From Oegoconia quadripuncta (Eukaryota; Arthropoda; Insecta; Lepidoptera; Autostichidae), in the NCBI GenBank assembly GCA_949316235.1, contig OX438750.1:16742865-16806864 (forward strand): a stretch of DNA of 64,000 bases. The letters run 5' to 3'. The translations under genes and the position numbers were made by a program. Positions 32,978-47,100 of the stretch are shown here, piece by piece (positions within the stretch are counted from its first letter, which is position 1; every line of letters starts with the position of its first letter). The notes below the pieces were generated by a model, which saw only the letters and a list, made by a program, of their open reading frames with translations, ran no database searches and was not told the DNA's origin.

Positions 32978-35900
32978 TCAATCCCGCCTTACAAACGTTT
33001 TCCCCCTAAAAAGCATGATTAATTTATATTATATCCTTAGACATACACACAACGCTATCTAGATCCACAGTAAGCAACTATAGGCTTGTGTTGTGGATAC
33101 CAGATGGTTGATATACTTCATAAATACATTTTTTTTTGTAAATAAATACTTATTATAAATGAAAACATCCATTACTCGGGTACGCATGTCCGTAATCATC
33201 ACACAAACATATGCCCCTAGCGGGATTCGAACCCGCAACCTTTTAGTATAGTGGTCAGAGTTGCTAACCACTACACCAAACAGGTCATCATTATAGTCGA
33301 AATATGGGTAGAAGTTACTAGCATTACTTGATTAAAAATTGTTCAACTGCGTGTCGAACCACGAGTATGGTTCCATAGCCAGAATATACGTTTTAAAGCA
33401 CAAAGTTATTTTGGCCGTTGCTTTATGTCTCTTTGTATGAAGTTTGCATACTTGTTACAAACCCATCTAGATCGAATATTACTCAAAAACTGGCAGCCTA
33501 GTTGTGATAATTCTTTCAATTTCATTACTATTATAAATACTTTCAAAAGTAGCAATTTAATTTGAATAAGGTGAGCAAGCATTTCAACTCTAACAATATA
33601 GGTTAGGTCTAGGTTAAATAATCCATGTATCGAAAGAAGTATTTAAGATATCCCCCAATATTTTGGAAGACAATACCAATATTCTATGGAATTCTACGGG
33701 GGAGGCCTATGTTCAGCATTGGATGTCCTGTGGCTGATATGATGATGATGCGCATTGCTTGCTTATATAATGCTTCAATTTCATGAAAAAACATGACAAA
33801 AGACCTCATTATATATCCCCACTGCTGGGACATAGCCTCCTCTCACTGGGAAAGGGTATGGGCCATAATCGGCCACGCAGGCGCAATTCGTGGACTTATG
33901 CCATGCTAGTGGCCACCTGACCGTCAGTCCTGCAGGCCCCACCCACTTGACTTAACTAGACTAACCAACGAAACCAGCCCCCTTAGCATGATGGAATACG
34001 TGTATATTTCGTCCAAACATTATCTGGCGCAACATAAACGTTTATCGCATCTGTCATGCTGGGCCGATAATTTAACTGCCATTAGTGAAGAATTTATATA
34101 CTTCTAAAAATCATAAAAATGGTAAGACAAAAGGACTCCATTTGTGAACTCACGTAATGGTTTTGCGTTCGATGGGACGCGTGGTGACCTGCGGCCGTGC
34201 CCTGTTGAGCACCTTGAGCAGGTCGCCGGCCTTGGCGCGCATGCGCGAGTGCACGTACACCTTGGAGCACTTGATGTGGTAGTGCAGGTAGTCGCGGAAC
34301 ATGTGGAGCAAGTCGATCGTGTTGTCCCGCGCCGCCTCGCATGTATGCCGGGGGAACAGCACTGCGGGGAACCATGACAATCAAACAGGGTCCACCAATT
34401 CACCATGATTTTTTGTCGTGCGATAATTTTGTCGAAGAAATGTAACATTATGGTTTCATTCGCCTCCGTGGCTCAATATAAACAATATGGTTGGTGGTAG
34501 GGCATTTTAATTGTCCGCCTGGCTAGCTACCACCATCTTATCTAAGTCTCCCGCCAAACTGCAATGTTAACAGCATGCTGTGTTCCGGTTGCAAGAGATA
34601 AGATAGCCAGTCCCCCAATTAAGATGGGGTTTCCGGGGCAGTACGCTTCTACCTTCGACCTCATCTTCACTCAACATCAGGTGTGATTGAGGTCAAGTGC
34701 TAACCCGTTGTGAATATAAAAAAAATATATAGGACGACCGGTTGCGGGTTCGAATCCCACTAGGGGTATATATTTGTGCAATGAATACGAACATTTATTT
34801 CTGAGTCATGAATATTTATGTATGTTTATCCATTATCTAATAACCATATCTTTGCCTAGTTTGGGAATAGATAATTAGTGTAAGTGTCCGAAATGTTTAT
34901 TTATTATTTTATTTGTGTCAGTGCGCGTATATACGAGATAAAAATCTATAATACAGCGCGATTTTAAAATCGTGTCAGAAAAAATTAATCGTGGTGCACA
35001 CAAGGCCTTTCGGTGCAGATTTACGAACACAGATTTCAATATGAAATGGTGCTGTTCAGAATAAAACAATCGCTAGTGGAATTCGTGAGTAAAGTATTTA
35101 AACAATATTGATCAGTTAATTATTTTATTAACACATGTAAAATTATACATTGTGTATTGTAATACAGTTATTAAATAATTACTTTTACATGTTTTGGCTG
35201 TAGTAACAGTAAAAACAGGTATTTCTTTTTTCTTGAAATTAATATGTAGCCTTAAATCTGAACATAGAATTGATTCAGTAGTGACCCAGTTAGTTATTAC
35301 GCAATATAAAATTTAATTGACGTTTTTTCTGGTAAGTATGGCGTAATAATTAACTTACTGTGACCTTATCACGTTCCGGGACACATAACCAGACACAATA
35401 GAAGTTTTATTTTTATAACGTCAAGAGGCGGGCTGTGTCCCGGAACGTGTTAAGTCCTACCATCAAAACATGCCATATACTTAGGTACTCGCGGTATGTC
35501 CGATGACTACCCATTAAATATTTGCACGCTAGATTTTAAGTAGATTTTGAATGGGACTTCTGTTATGTGTCATCCTATCTTGTACCCAAAATCAAGCAAA
35601 TAAATTATTTCATTTCATTTCATTTCAAAGTATTTAGCACCAGCCGAAGTTTTATTGCTATAAAATAGAGTTACATTTCACTTACCAAAAGTAACATAAC
35701 TGATATTTTCTCCTACTCTGGCATCAGTATCCATCAGCTCTAATGGCGGCTCCTTGTGCGAAAATAGAACCTGTAACAGATAAAGGGCATACGACTTACG
35801 GGACGCAAATGTTCTTATAATTTTCAAAAAAATTTAAGTCGCCTTTAACTGTGATAGTTATCATTGAGGGATTTGGTTGAATTTAGCTTGTAAGGAAAAT

Positions 35901-38900
35901 TGCCCCCGTAGCATGACAGGTACGATTAACGTTTATGTCGCGCGAGACATTATTTGTCCTGCTCATTCTTGGACGAAATATACAAGTATTCCACTTTAAT
36001 ATAGTTTCAACTAAAAAACATTGACACAAATATTGCCTTCATTAACAATTTTAAGGTTAATTTCCTTTATTTGTTTTAAAATTTATAACAGAAATTCCAT
36101 GCAGCTGTACAATAACATCGAGTCTTTACCCTCCTTCCAACTGACCCAGCCCGGTAAAAATTCACTACTACACTTGTCTCCTGTGCCAAGAGTTCTGAAC
36201 TATTCATGGGCAGTAACCATCACTCGTGTAATATACTGACGCTAACAATCCTTAGTCGCTTGTTACGACACTTACAGGAAGAGATGGACTAGTCCTATTC
36301 TACTTGGAAGGAAACCAAAGTCCAACAAACATCAGAAATTGTAATTGCACTATATGTATATAAATGACAAATACCATGTTGTGGAATGACCTGGGTACAA
36401 CCAAAAATCAATCTCTGTGATTTCATAAGTAATCAGTAGAATATTTCACATTTTCTGTGGTGGGTAACTACCTGTGGTGCAGTGTGCGAGGCTCTTCGGC
36501 CCTCCTTGAGCTCTTGCATGAACACCTTGCCAATAACCACGTCATCCTCATGTCGGAATACAGTGGAAAATACCACCGTCACACGGTCCTCTTGCGCCTC
36601 CACGTATCTGTGTGCATCAAACATTTATGGCCTTACCACAAAAATGTATGTGCTTAGTTTAAAGTATTTGATAAATGCTCAGTCTCAAAAATATGGTTGT
36701 AATTATATTAAAACATGAATTTGTGGGAACACTTTCAGGATATTGAAGGCTTTTAGAAAGTGTATCCACTGGACTATTCAACACAGTGAACTAACACATT
36801 AGCAACATTGCTGTATGTTGATGTAAAAACCAGGCTGTGCGAAAAGAATTAAATTCTTGTTGTTATGCTTTGTTTTCTACTACTGGTTCTATTTCTATAC
36901 TATATTTTTTTAAATAAAATATGTCAGTTTGCTATAATGCTAATTCAACTATCTGCCTATTACGTATATAAGTGAATACTAACAGGGTCTCATCCTGCCG
37001 ATAGTTGATCACTGCCCGCTTCTGGCCGACATCACCGTCCTCCTGCAGCCGGAAGTACCGCTCAAACACCGACGCGAAGCAGTTTCTCTTAAGCAACCCC
37101 ACCTTCTTCACCGTCTCCTCCCAGTCCTCAGGGATGTTATCCATGTCCACGTCCAATAGCACTGACACATTGTAACCTGCAGATGTGGGGAACATTGAAT
37201 GATGAAGTAACTTTTAGAAGAAAAAATATTTCCTACTAATAGTAAAAATATCAACATTTCAATGCTTCTTACTCAATAATGGCTGATTGGATTTGGATCT
37301 TTCGTAAGACATACAGTGATCTTGGATTATAACTTACAAGTAATTTTTTATCCTATAATTCGACGATAAAATAATTCCATATGGTGTGAAGAAATTAGTA
37401 CATAAATGTACTAATTCATTATGCTGGTGTTTATCTTTTTAAATAAAATTATAACAAAAACAATTTCTTGTTTTGTGGTGAAATCGATGATCCCACCCCA
37501 GCCCCATGTCTATAATATATTTTTTATGTTTACTATGAAGCTTTTGAGTATTCCTATATTTTGTTGGACAAATTTTATGTCTATCATTCATTACCTTCAT
37601 ATTCGCCTTCATATCAATATTGGCCAATACATGTGTCACATATAAGTACATTCAAATTGAGTAAGGTGCTGAACTCGCGCGTAAGTTACGTGCGTTCTGC
37701 TGTGTAGAAATGAGGTGCCAATATTTTGGTTTCGTTATAAACAAATCAAACAATACATGTTTGAAGGAGCTATGTGATTAGCTTTAATTAATCTGATCGG
37801 GCCTGTTAACTGAGAAGATGTAGGAGGTAGGGCCATGGGCTGTTTAGTTCTCAAAAAGAGAACTGTCAATACACCTATAAATCAGGCAGTTGTTAGAATG
37901 TAATGTGTTTATTAGTTGGTGACTCTGCTACTGGAAGGTATGACAACAGGTATCACATAATGCAGCAGGGTCTGGTGAGGACAATTTTGGGGAAGAATTA
38001 GCTTAATTTCTTCATTCCACTAAATCTACACTGATTTTCAGTGATAAATGAGTATCTTAGTAATAAACCAGGTAAGTAGAATTCAGTGCTAAATACTGGC
38101 AGTGGTTATGAACCTGTTATGAAAGTTACATTGACATCATAATGCCCCAAAAACAGTGCTTTACTTTTGACATGAAATAGTTAATGTTCGGGTGAACAGC
38201 TCTTTCTGTTTGCTATATAAAATAACTCATAATATATTTAGTTACAGAAAATAAATTCATATAATCTTATCAGCATATTTTTGTAACACCATTTAATCTT
38301 ATCAAATGTGGTTGGAGCAGATATTTATACACACAATTTCTTTTAACATTTATCATTTACACAAAATGTCACCCGAGCATAGAGATTACGATTACTGTTA
38401 TTTATGAATGATTCACAACTTATAGCAAGCAGTAAACACCTATGCAGTTATTCATTACTATAACTTAGAACCATGTCAATGTCATTTTCACATAGGTCAA
38501 CATTTATGAACAAAATGGCCCAGTGCTATAAATTGAGTCAACAAGACTGCTCCACTGAATGCCTGATGCATAAACAATGTGTTCACACACTTACTATATT
38601 TATGTAATATGTTAATACTTCCTGTAATGTAATAGAGGGGAAAGTAGAACTACTGTTAGAAATGAGTTGGGTATTTATTTGTAATTTAAAAATCATACTT
38701 TTTATTCAATGATTGTAGTTTCTTTGGGGAAGTCTATTAATGACATGAGGAGAACAGTTTTAGGGAGGGGTATAGTCAAAAATCACCATCGGGGGGGAGG
38801 GGTCTGAAACCATTTGATGTGAACTTTGCAAATGTTGATCTCTTATAAAATTAGAATTTTCATACAAGAAACTATAAATCCAAGAAGGTTTGAAGGTGTA

Positions 38901-40572
38901 ATAAAAATAAAAGGTATTTCTTTTGTACAATTTCATCATAGTTCATATAGATAAGAGTATATTTGTATAATATTTAATTTTTTACATAACTTGAAATGTC
39001 AAGTTAAGTGTAGACTTTGCCCAAGGTATTGAATTAAGTAATTGAAGAAAAAAAAAAACAAATATTACCAGTTTCTGGCTCAGTGAGGAGTGTTCCATAA
39101 ACTCTTTTGAGCAGTTCATCTGCGCCATGTTCTTCTAACTGCTTGTAAAACTTGAGTGATATACTAACCTGTAAGCAAATATGGTTAAAATAATAATGTA
39201 TTAAAATTGAACAGTTACCATGATAGACCAAATAACCGGGACACAAACCAGGATATCCTATTACAATAAGTGCCAGGTAAAGACATTTGGGGGGGCCTCT
39301 TTGGTGTAGTGGTTAAAAACGCCAAGTGCTATACCAAAAGGTCGCAGGTCCGAATCCCGTTAGTTGTTTGTGTGATGATTACGGACATGTGTACCTGAGT
39401 TATGGATATTTTTCATTTAATGTATTTATTTACAAAAAAAAAATATATTTGCATAGTTTATTAACCATCTGGTATCCATAAAACAAGCCTAGTTGTTTAG
39501 TGTGGATCTAAATGGCACTGTGTGTATGTCCAAGGATATTTATTTATTATTATTCATTATCACCAAGAACACCTGAACCAAAGAAGTTCTTTTTGAAACA
39601 AACCTGAAACCTTTGCCTGGTAGCCGAGGTATAAAACCACTATGCCAGTAGTGTTATCAAAAGCCAATAAAAATCTTATACTGGATATATTGAAAGGCAA
39701 TTAGGCTTTCTAACAATCCGCGGTCACTAGGTAACTGCCTGCCATTCTGGTCTTAGGGCAATTCCTCCCATAAAATGCAATGCATAAGAAAATGATTTGA
39801 CATAAAATATTATAACTTAAGTCGCATTTTCAAAGTTTTCTAATTTAAAGGGTTTTACATACCCTAACTTTGGTTTTATCTCCATTGATATTGGATATAT
39901 GAAACAGCACTCCATCGAAGTCTGCAACCGTCACATCTATGGACTCAGGCTTTAAACTGAAAGGAGGGCAAATATTCAATACAATTCCATTGAGTTTGTT
40001 TCATATAAAAATAAATTAGTCAGTTCCTGGGACAATGTATGTTGATCTGTTATCTATCTGTCCATCCTTTTGTTGCAACACACAAATATCAGTGGCATGT
40101 ATCAAGTGCATTATATTGTTTACCACTTCTGGAATCCGAAAACATTTTATAGGACGTTTCCGCACGCAGAGCAGCTAACAATGACTCATACGTGCTGAGA
40201 TAGGCGGCAACGCGTCATACCCTCAAACCATCATCGTCCCATAAGGAAAATTTAATTATACTACCGGTATCAATTTTTGCCCACCGAAGAAGTAGGATAA
40301 TGTGCGGCCAACGTGGGCCCACCCAGGAATCTGACACTTGTCAAATTACACCCGAAAAGGGGTTATGGGAAATGCGACCCCGCTGTAGACAGCCGCTCAA
40401 CTTCACATAACTACACAAAATTTATGTAAATGCCACCGTTCTCACAAAACATAACACGATTAAAGAAATTGTAAACTTTCTAAGCGTAACGTACTCACCG
40501 CGCCAGTGCATTTTTATATTTTACTGTTAGTGTTTCTTCTATAATTCTATTATTGATCTCGAGTAAGATCAT
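32978..40572 (-). CDS. Arpc2: Arp2/3 complex subunit 2 (ARPC2, p34-Arc)
   Basis: Eight minus-strand exons: 40499-40572 (ATG at 40572), 39863-39956, 39069-39168, 36984-37176, 36472-36607, 35686-35770, 34154-34361 and 32978-33005 (TGA). All splice phases agree. The product has 305 residues, against about 300 in vertebrates. Landmarks are the N-terminus [101 protein letters not shown] and the end [13 protein letters not shown]2 and ARPC4 form the structural core of the complex and contact the mother actin filament in branched nucleation at the cell cortex. The last exon codes for only nine codons plus one base and sits after a 1.15-kb intron full of repeats. The gene is divergent from Tor. Confidence 0.97.
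33032..33286 (-). mobile_element. SINE family C in the last Arpc2 intron
   Basis: Runs on the minus strand from 'gacctgtttggtgtagtgg' through the B box 'ggttcgaatcccgctagg' to 'gttgtgtgtatgtctaagg'. It ends only about 26 bp before the acceptor of the last Arpc2 exon and points the same way as the gene. Confidence 0.8.
33690..33970. repeat. Retroposon fragment with 'ccccactgctgg' motif
   Basis: 'gggggaggcctatgttcagc' and 'gtggctgatatgatgatg' are followed by 'ccccactgctgggacatagc' and 'agtggccacctgaccgtca'. Similar pieces occur at 45530-45620 and 45895-45945. Remnant of a dispersed element in an Arpc2 intron. Confidence 0.5.
34458..34728 (+). mobile_element. SINE family A with a deleted tRNA-like head
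   Basis: 'gcctccgtggctcaatataa' jumps directly to 'ggttggtggtagggcattt', so the B-box region is missing. The rest of the body and the A-tail are present. Confidence 0.75.
34733..34915 (+). mobile_element. SINE family B, 5'-truncated
   Basis: Begins at the B box 'ggttgcgggttcgaatccca' and ends 'gtgtaagtgtccgaaatgt' followed by a TTTA run. It lies immediately after a family A copy. Confidence 0.65.
35370..35449. repeat. 16-bp perfect inverted repeat
   Basis: 'cacgttccgggacaca' (35370-35385) and its exact inverse (35434-35449) lie 48 nt apart in an Arpc2 intron. 'gtcacgttccggg'-type text is not obviously a regulatory motif, and the pair may be the ends or centre of a small foldback element. 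Confidence 0.55.
39292..39545 (+). mobile_element. SINE family C in an Arpc2 intron
   Basis: Plus-strand copy with A box TTTGGTGTAGTGGTTAAAA, B box 'aggtccgaatcccgtt' and tail 'gtgtgtatgtccaaggata'. It is antisense to Arpc2. The A and B boxes are those of a SINE head, not of a real tRNA gene. Confidence 0.75.
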
Positions 40573-41171
40573 TATTTAACAATTTATAACCTACAGTTTT
40601 TTCATAAAATCAACGCTTATAGCACCTTCATTTAATAATTTATACGGAAATCTTCAACGATGACCGCCCGTATATAGATATCCATACAAGACAGAAAAGA
40701 AAAGGAAGCTCAGAATGAATGAAATATCGGCCATGTAACCATAGACATTTTTTTCTTTTTCACATTCTATAGCCATCCCAATAAATTGGATCCAATTCTT
40801 TTTATATCGCTACCGACATCCAATTCTTTGGATGTGAACAATGTGAATAAAGAAGATGGATGTTGCTGTGACATGAATATAGAAGATGGTTTGGTCCTAT
40901 TTATTTTTATGGAATCGATTGCCGATAATCGAAGTGATTACCGGTTTTTTTAAATGATTTTTAGGGCATCCCAAAAATTCCAAATTAAAAATAAAAAAGT
41001 TTACGGATGGACAGCGGCGGCCACTCGGTGATTGTTTATTTATAATTTTATAAAAAGCGCATGCATTTTTGTGGTGTGTTTTGAGCTGGTTTGTTCAAGG
41101 GAAAGAAAATAATCTAGCTACTTACAAGATGCGGTAAAAAATAATTGTGATTTGGTCATGTGAAATTAAAA
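40573..41171. promoter_or_regulatory. Bidirectional promoter region of Arpc2 and Tor
   Basis: Only 599 bp separate the two start codons, so the 5' UTRs and promoters of both genes are packed here. No TATA box is evident at either side, as is common for housekeeping genes. A short inverted pair 'atcgattgccgataatcga' lies at about 40914-40932. A shared promoter is an inference. Confidence 0.65.
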
Positions 41172-44100
41172 ATGGCAAATCAAGTGGCGCAGTTTGTTGC
41201 GGGATTGAAATCCCGCAATGTGGATGTTCAGATCAAAACCGCTCGGGAACTCTACCACTATGCTAAAACAGAGCTCCGGGAAGTGCCGCAGGAAGAGCTC
41301 ACGCAATTCCTTGACGACTTTAACGACCACATTTTTGAGATGGTGTCTGGTAATGATGTCCACGAAAAAAAGGGTGGTGTGCTGGCTATTGGTATGTCTT
41401 ATTTTTATCTTATGTTTAACTCCTTACTCATTGTTAAGAAATAATTATTACATATCTTTTTTACAGTGTGCCTTATCGGAGGTGACTGTGATACTACAAA
41501 AACAAGAATAACACGTTTCGCAAACTACCTTCGTAATTTATTACCTTCATCGGATGTAGGAGTGATGGAACTGGCTGCCAAAACAGTTGGCCGTCTAGCA
41601 ACAGTGTCAGGTGTAAAGCGAGCTGAATATGTAGACTTTGAAGTCAAGAGGGCATTTGAATGGTTGTCCGAGGAAAGGAATGAAGGCAGACGTCATTCTG
41701 CAGTGTTGCTACTCAAAGAAATGGCTATAGCAATGCCTACTTACTTCTACCAGCAGGTGTCAGGGTTCTTTGATCACATTCTAACAGCACTGAAGGATCC
41801 TAAACAACAAATCAGAGAAGCTGCAGCTAAATCCCTGAGAGCTGGTTTAGTAGTTACTGCACAGAGAGAGACAGCCAAGCAAAACACAGCTAAACCTCAG
41901 TGGTATATGCAGTGCTATGCAGAAGCTATGTACTCATTTGAAGAGGTGCCTATTAAAGAAAAGGGTATCACCAGAGAAGACAGAATACATGGAGGTCTGC
42001 TAATTCTTAATGAACTTCTTAGATGCTCTAATGCTGATTGGGAAAAGACTTACACCTCACTTATGCGCTGTTTAGACACACAGAAGGATATAACTGTATC
42101 TGATGACATTATTTTCATCAGCTCAAAACTTCATAGTCCATCAGTGAAGAGGGGCTACTTATGCGATGGCTTTAAGACTGAAAATGTTCAATATCCAGTT
42201 CCTATTTACGAATCTGAAGTTTGTCGGAACTTATTGATAGATAAGTTTGAACGAATTTGTCAAGGTATGGTATAGTCAATCCTTATCACACCAATGGCTT
42301 GTTATTAAAAAGGCCAATAACCTCTTTTAGGTGTAAACATGACTTGTTAATTACTCCCGACACTATGTATGCCATGCTTCATAGAACAATGTTCGAACCT
42401 CTTTAATCATGTTTCCTAATTTAATTTCAGATGTAATGGGTCTGCGACTGCTTAAAACACAAGGAGTGCCACAAGTTCTACTCATTATAATACCAAGATT
42501 GGCTGCATTCAACAAAGAGCTCTTCTTAAAGAAGTATCTAAATGGTACTATGCATTACCTGATTTCATCTCTTCGCAGCCGAGAAAAAGATAGGAACATG
42601 GCATTCACAACTATTGGCCTCATGGCTGCTGCCATTGAGAATGATATAAAGAGCTATATTCCCAGAATAATGGATGTGATCAAACAAGCACTGCCAGTTA
42701 GAGATTCACAAAGTAGGAAGAGAATGTGGATTGATCCATCTATCTTTGCTTGCATCACTTTACTGAGCAGTGCAGTAAAAGATTTAGTAGTCACAGATAT
42801 TAAAGAGTTGCTGGATGTTATGTTTGCTACAGGCCTCAGCCCCTCTTTGACTATCTGTCTGAAAGAATTGAGTAACAATTTACCTACTCTCAGAGGAGAA
42901 ATATCTGAAGGTCTTCTTAACATGCTATCTCTAGTATTGAGATATAAACCTTTCCTACACCCAGGAGTGCCAAGGAACTTGGAACAGCAAATGAGTAACA
43001 TGAGTCTTGGTATTGAACCTCAAGATACTGCCAGCATAGTTCTGGCTTTAAGAACTTTAGGCACTTTTCATTTTGAAGGCCAACACAGTTTACTCACTTT
43101 TGTCAGACGCTGTGCTGATCATTTCTTGCAGAGTGACCAACAGGAGATTAGGTTAGAAGCCGTGAAAACTGCTGCCAAACTATTATCTGATACTACAATA
43201 AGAACAATGAAAACACCATCAAGAACTCTTACAATGCTGACTGCAGAAGTTGTTGGAAAACTTTTAGTGGTCTCTGTTACTGATCCTGATTATGAAGTTC
43301 GCTATTGGGTGCTAGAGTCACTGCATGCGATCTTTGACACCCACTTGGCACAAATTGAAAATCTGAGCTTTCTTTTTATTGCCATGAATGATGAGCATTT
43401 GGAAATTAGAGAATTAGCGATATGTACAGTCGGGCGACTGAGCGTAGTAAATCCTGCATATGTGATGCCAGGTCTTAGAAAGACGTTAGTTCAGTTTTTA
43501 ACGGAACTAGAGTACTCTGGTATGAGCAGGAACAAAGAACAGGCTGCCAAGATGCTTGATAATCTTATCCTTCATTCTCCAAGACTTGTTAAACCTTACA
43601 TGGAAACCATTCTTAATGTTCTTGTACCTAAACTTAAAGAACCTGACTCAAACCCTGGGGTTGTAATCAGTGTTCTGAAAGCTGTAGGAGACTTGGCGGA
43701 TGTTCATGGTGATAATACTGGACTTAAAAAATGTTTACCAGAACTCCTAACTATTTTACTGGAGTTACTATCAGATGCAAGTGCAACAGAGAAGAGAAGT
43801 GTTGCCTTATGGGCATTCGGTCAGTTAATCAGTGCTACTGGTCATGTTGTGACTCCATATACAGAATTTCCAAATCTTATGGATGTTCTTTTGAATTTTT
43901 TGAAAACCGAACAGCAGCCTAAAGATAGAAGGGAAACAATACGTGTTTTGGGTCTACTAGGAGCATTAGATCCATATAAACATAAAATGACAAGAAGACT
44001 TATTGCTGGCCAACCAGACTCAAGCTTAGTTCCAGTTACTGATAGCAAAGCAGAAGAAAACAATTTTGATATGACTACCAGTGAGATGCTAGTCAACATG

Positions 44101-47100
44101 TCGTCACCAGTCCTCGATGAGTACTATCCTGCAATTGTCATATCAACCCTTATGCGTATACTCAGAGATCCAACACTTCAGCAACACCATACTAGTGTAG
44201 TTGAAGCTGTAACAACTATCCTCCAGTCCCTCGGAATAAAATGCGTACCATATATTTCGCGAGTAACACCAAGTCTATTATATGTGGCACGATCGACAGA
44301 TAACAACGATTTCCGTAATTTTCTGTTCACTCAGCTGGCTAAGCTGATTGCCATTGTCAAACAGCATATTCGGAACTATTTAGACAAAATATTCGACCTT
44401 ATCAAAGAGTTTTGGACCCCAAATAGTCCTTTGCAACCCACTTTGATTTTACTAGTCGAAGATATAGCCGTAGCCCTCGGATCAGAGTTTAAAGTCCATT
44501 TACCACAGCTGATGCCGCAAATTCTGCGCGTTCTAGCTCATGATACAAGTAAACACAGATATGTTACTGAAAAATTACTGTTTGCTTTGCAGAAGTTTGA
44601 AGATAACTTAGATGACTATATGCATTTGGTTATACCATCTATTGTGAAGTTATTTGATGCCACAGATTGTCCTATGAATGTAGCAAAAGTTGCCATGGAA
44701 ACAGTAGACTATCTTTCAGATTCATTGAACTACAGTGAACTGGTATCTAGAATTATACATCCTCTGGTCAGATGTATTGAGACTTGCCCGCCATTACGTA
44801 CTACAGCTATGGATACATTGTGTGCCCTGATTGTTCAACTTGGACGCAAATATAACGATTTTATACCATTAGTACAAAAAGTTGTTGTGAAGCATAGAAT
44901 TCAGCACCAAAACTATGAGCGATTGCTATCAAAACTGCAGACAAATTCGTCTTTAGCTGTGGATGATTTCTTACAAAGCACTAGACGCAAACCAAAAAAC
45001 AATAATCAAGAGGTAATGTTATCTGTGATACATAATTATGAATTAGTATTTACATGTTACATAGTTACTCATATTAACACTGTTGCATTTCCTCAGGCAC
45101 GTTTAGTAGTGTGCGACACATCTCAGTCAATTCGCAAGTTATGTGTTAATGCTCACAACTTGAAGCTCGCGTGGACCGTCAGCAGTCGCGTATCTAAGGA
45201 CGACTGGCTCGAATGGTTACGACGGTTCAGTATTGGACTCCTTACTGAATCACACAGTCCTGCTCTCAGGTATATTAATACATCTTCACGACTTTTACCC
45301 AAATAGGTTGGTCAAACAAGAGTTTGGGTGATTCAAACATTAAAAGTATAATACTTGAAACAACATCCACATTTCACTTTTAGAAATATACAGAAATGCA
45401 CACATGTCAACTGCTGAGCCCATCGCCGTTAAATCCTGCAAGTCTATAGATGATAAGTCCCTTAGTCGCCTTTTACGACACCCACAGGTAGAGATGGGTT
45501 CATCAACAGCCTTACATGCCCCCACTCTTGAGGCACAGCCTCCTCTCACTGGGAATAAACCGCCACGCGGGCTCAGTGCGGATTGGTGGATTTATAGCAG
45601 ACTAGTGGCCACCTGACAGCTAGAGTTCTTAAGGTGCCGCTATAGGCCAGCGGCTTAACTTAACGACTGCCTTCAATTGAAAACAACCGGGACCGACTAT
45701 TTAACGTGCGCTCCAAGGCACGCAAACACTCGTATTAAAATGCCACTAGTGGTCACCTATCCAAGGACTGACCGCGCTAGACATTGCTTAACTTCGTCAA
45801 TAGAATCGAATAGCAAATGCGACTACGCCACGAGTGCTTTGGGACGCCAAGAGACGGGCTGGTTCTGTTCTTTTTACGTGCCGAAACCACACATCATCAT
45901 CATATCAGCCGAAAGATGTCCACTGCTGGACAAAGGCCTCCGCCAAAGATACAGCACACAGCACTATATTAATACAATATCATTAAATAAGATGCTATAA
46001 CATAACTCAAATCCCACATACATGTATTGTATAATTGTAATTACTAAAAATTAGCTATGTTTTGATACATAACAAACAAACTGCCATATATTAGCTAAAA
46101 AGCAAACACAGTATCTACGCTGTACTTTTTGTTCTGTTCATTCATTATAAATATTATTATAATAAATAACTCATTTAAAATTTTCCAGGGCATGTGGTAC
46201 TTTAGCACACAATTATTCCCAAGTGCTGAGAGATTTGTTCAATGCTGCTTTTGTATCATGCTGGACTGAGCTTGATAACACATGTCGTACAGAATTGTCT
46301 AACGCATTGGAACAAGCTCTAACTGCCCCCGATGCGCCAGAGCTTGCGCACACCGTTTTAAATCTGGCAGAATTCATGGAGCATTGCGAGGGCGGGACAC
46401 TGCCGATATCTACACAACTCCTTGGAGAAAGGGCTATGCACAGTAGGGCTTATGCTAAAGCTCTGCATTATAAAGTAAGTTTTTCTCTTAATTTTCAAAA
46501 TACCGATTCAGTGCTTATATCATTTTAATATAATCATTACCATTTTTCTAGGAAGAAGAGTTTCGAAGCGGTGCTACATCTCAAGTTGTGGAGGCCTTAA
46601 TTCATATAAACAATAAACTTCAACAAAAAGAAGCAGCAGAAGGTCTGCTTGAAAGAGTAATGGCTCAGCGCGAGGCAGGCGACGATAGCTTACAAGTGCA
46701 AGTCAGATGGTACGAGAAACTACACAACTGGGAGAAAGCACTAAATCTTTATAGTGGAAAGCTTGCTACAGATGCTAACGATATGGATGCATATCTTGGT
46801 GAATTGCGGTGTTTCGAAGCTCTTGGTGAATGGTTTAAGTTGTACAACTCGGTATCGAATCTTTGGATAAAAATGAGCGACGATGAAAAATTCAAAGCAG
46901 CAAGACTTGCTGCAGCAGCTGCATGGGGTTTAAAGGAGTGGGATTCTATGACAAATTACGTAAAATTTTTGCCAGAGAATACCCAAGATGGCGCCTTCTA
47001 TAGAGCAGTTTTAAGCATACATAATGGCGACTTCGGTTTATCAAAGTTGTATATAGATCAAGCACGAACTTTACTAGACTCAGAGCTAACTGCAGTTGCT

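Noticed and set aside
34094..34448. Several overlapping open frames on both strands
   Set aside because: They are shadows of the GC-rich Arpc2 exon 7 (34154-34361). Only the frame continuing the ARPC2 sequence is kept.
45404..45616. 70-residue plus-strand open frame in Tor intron 4
   Set aside because: The sequence consists of dispersed repeat pieces that recur in this window, and Tor homology splices across it.
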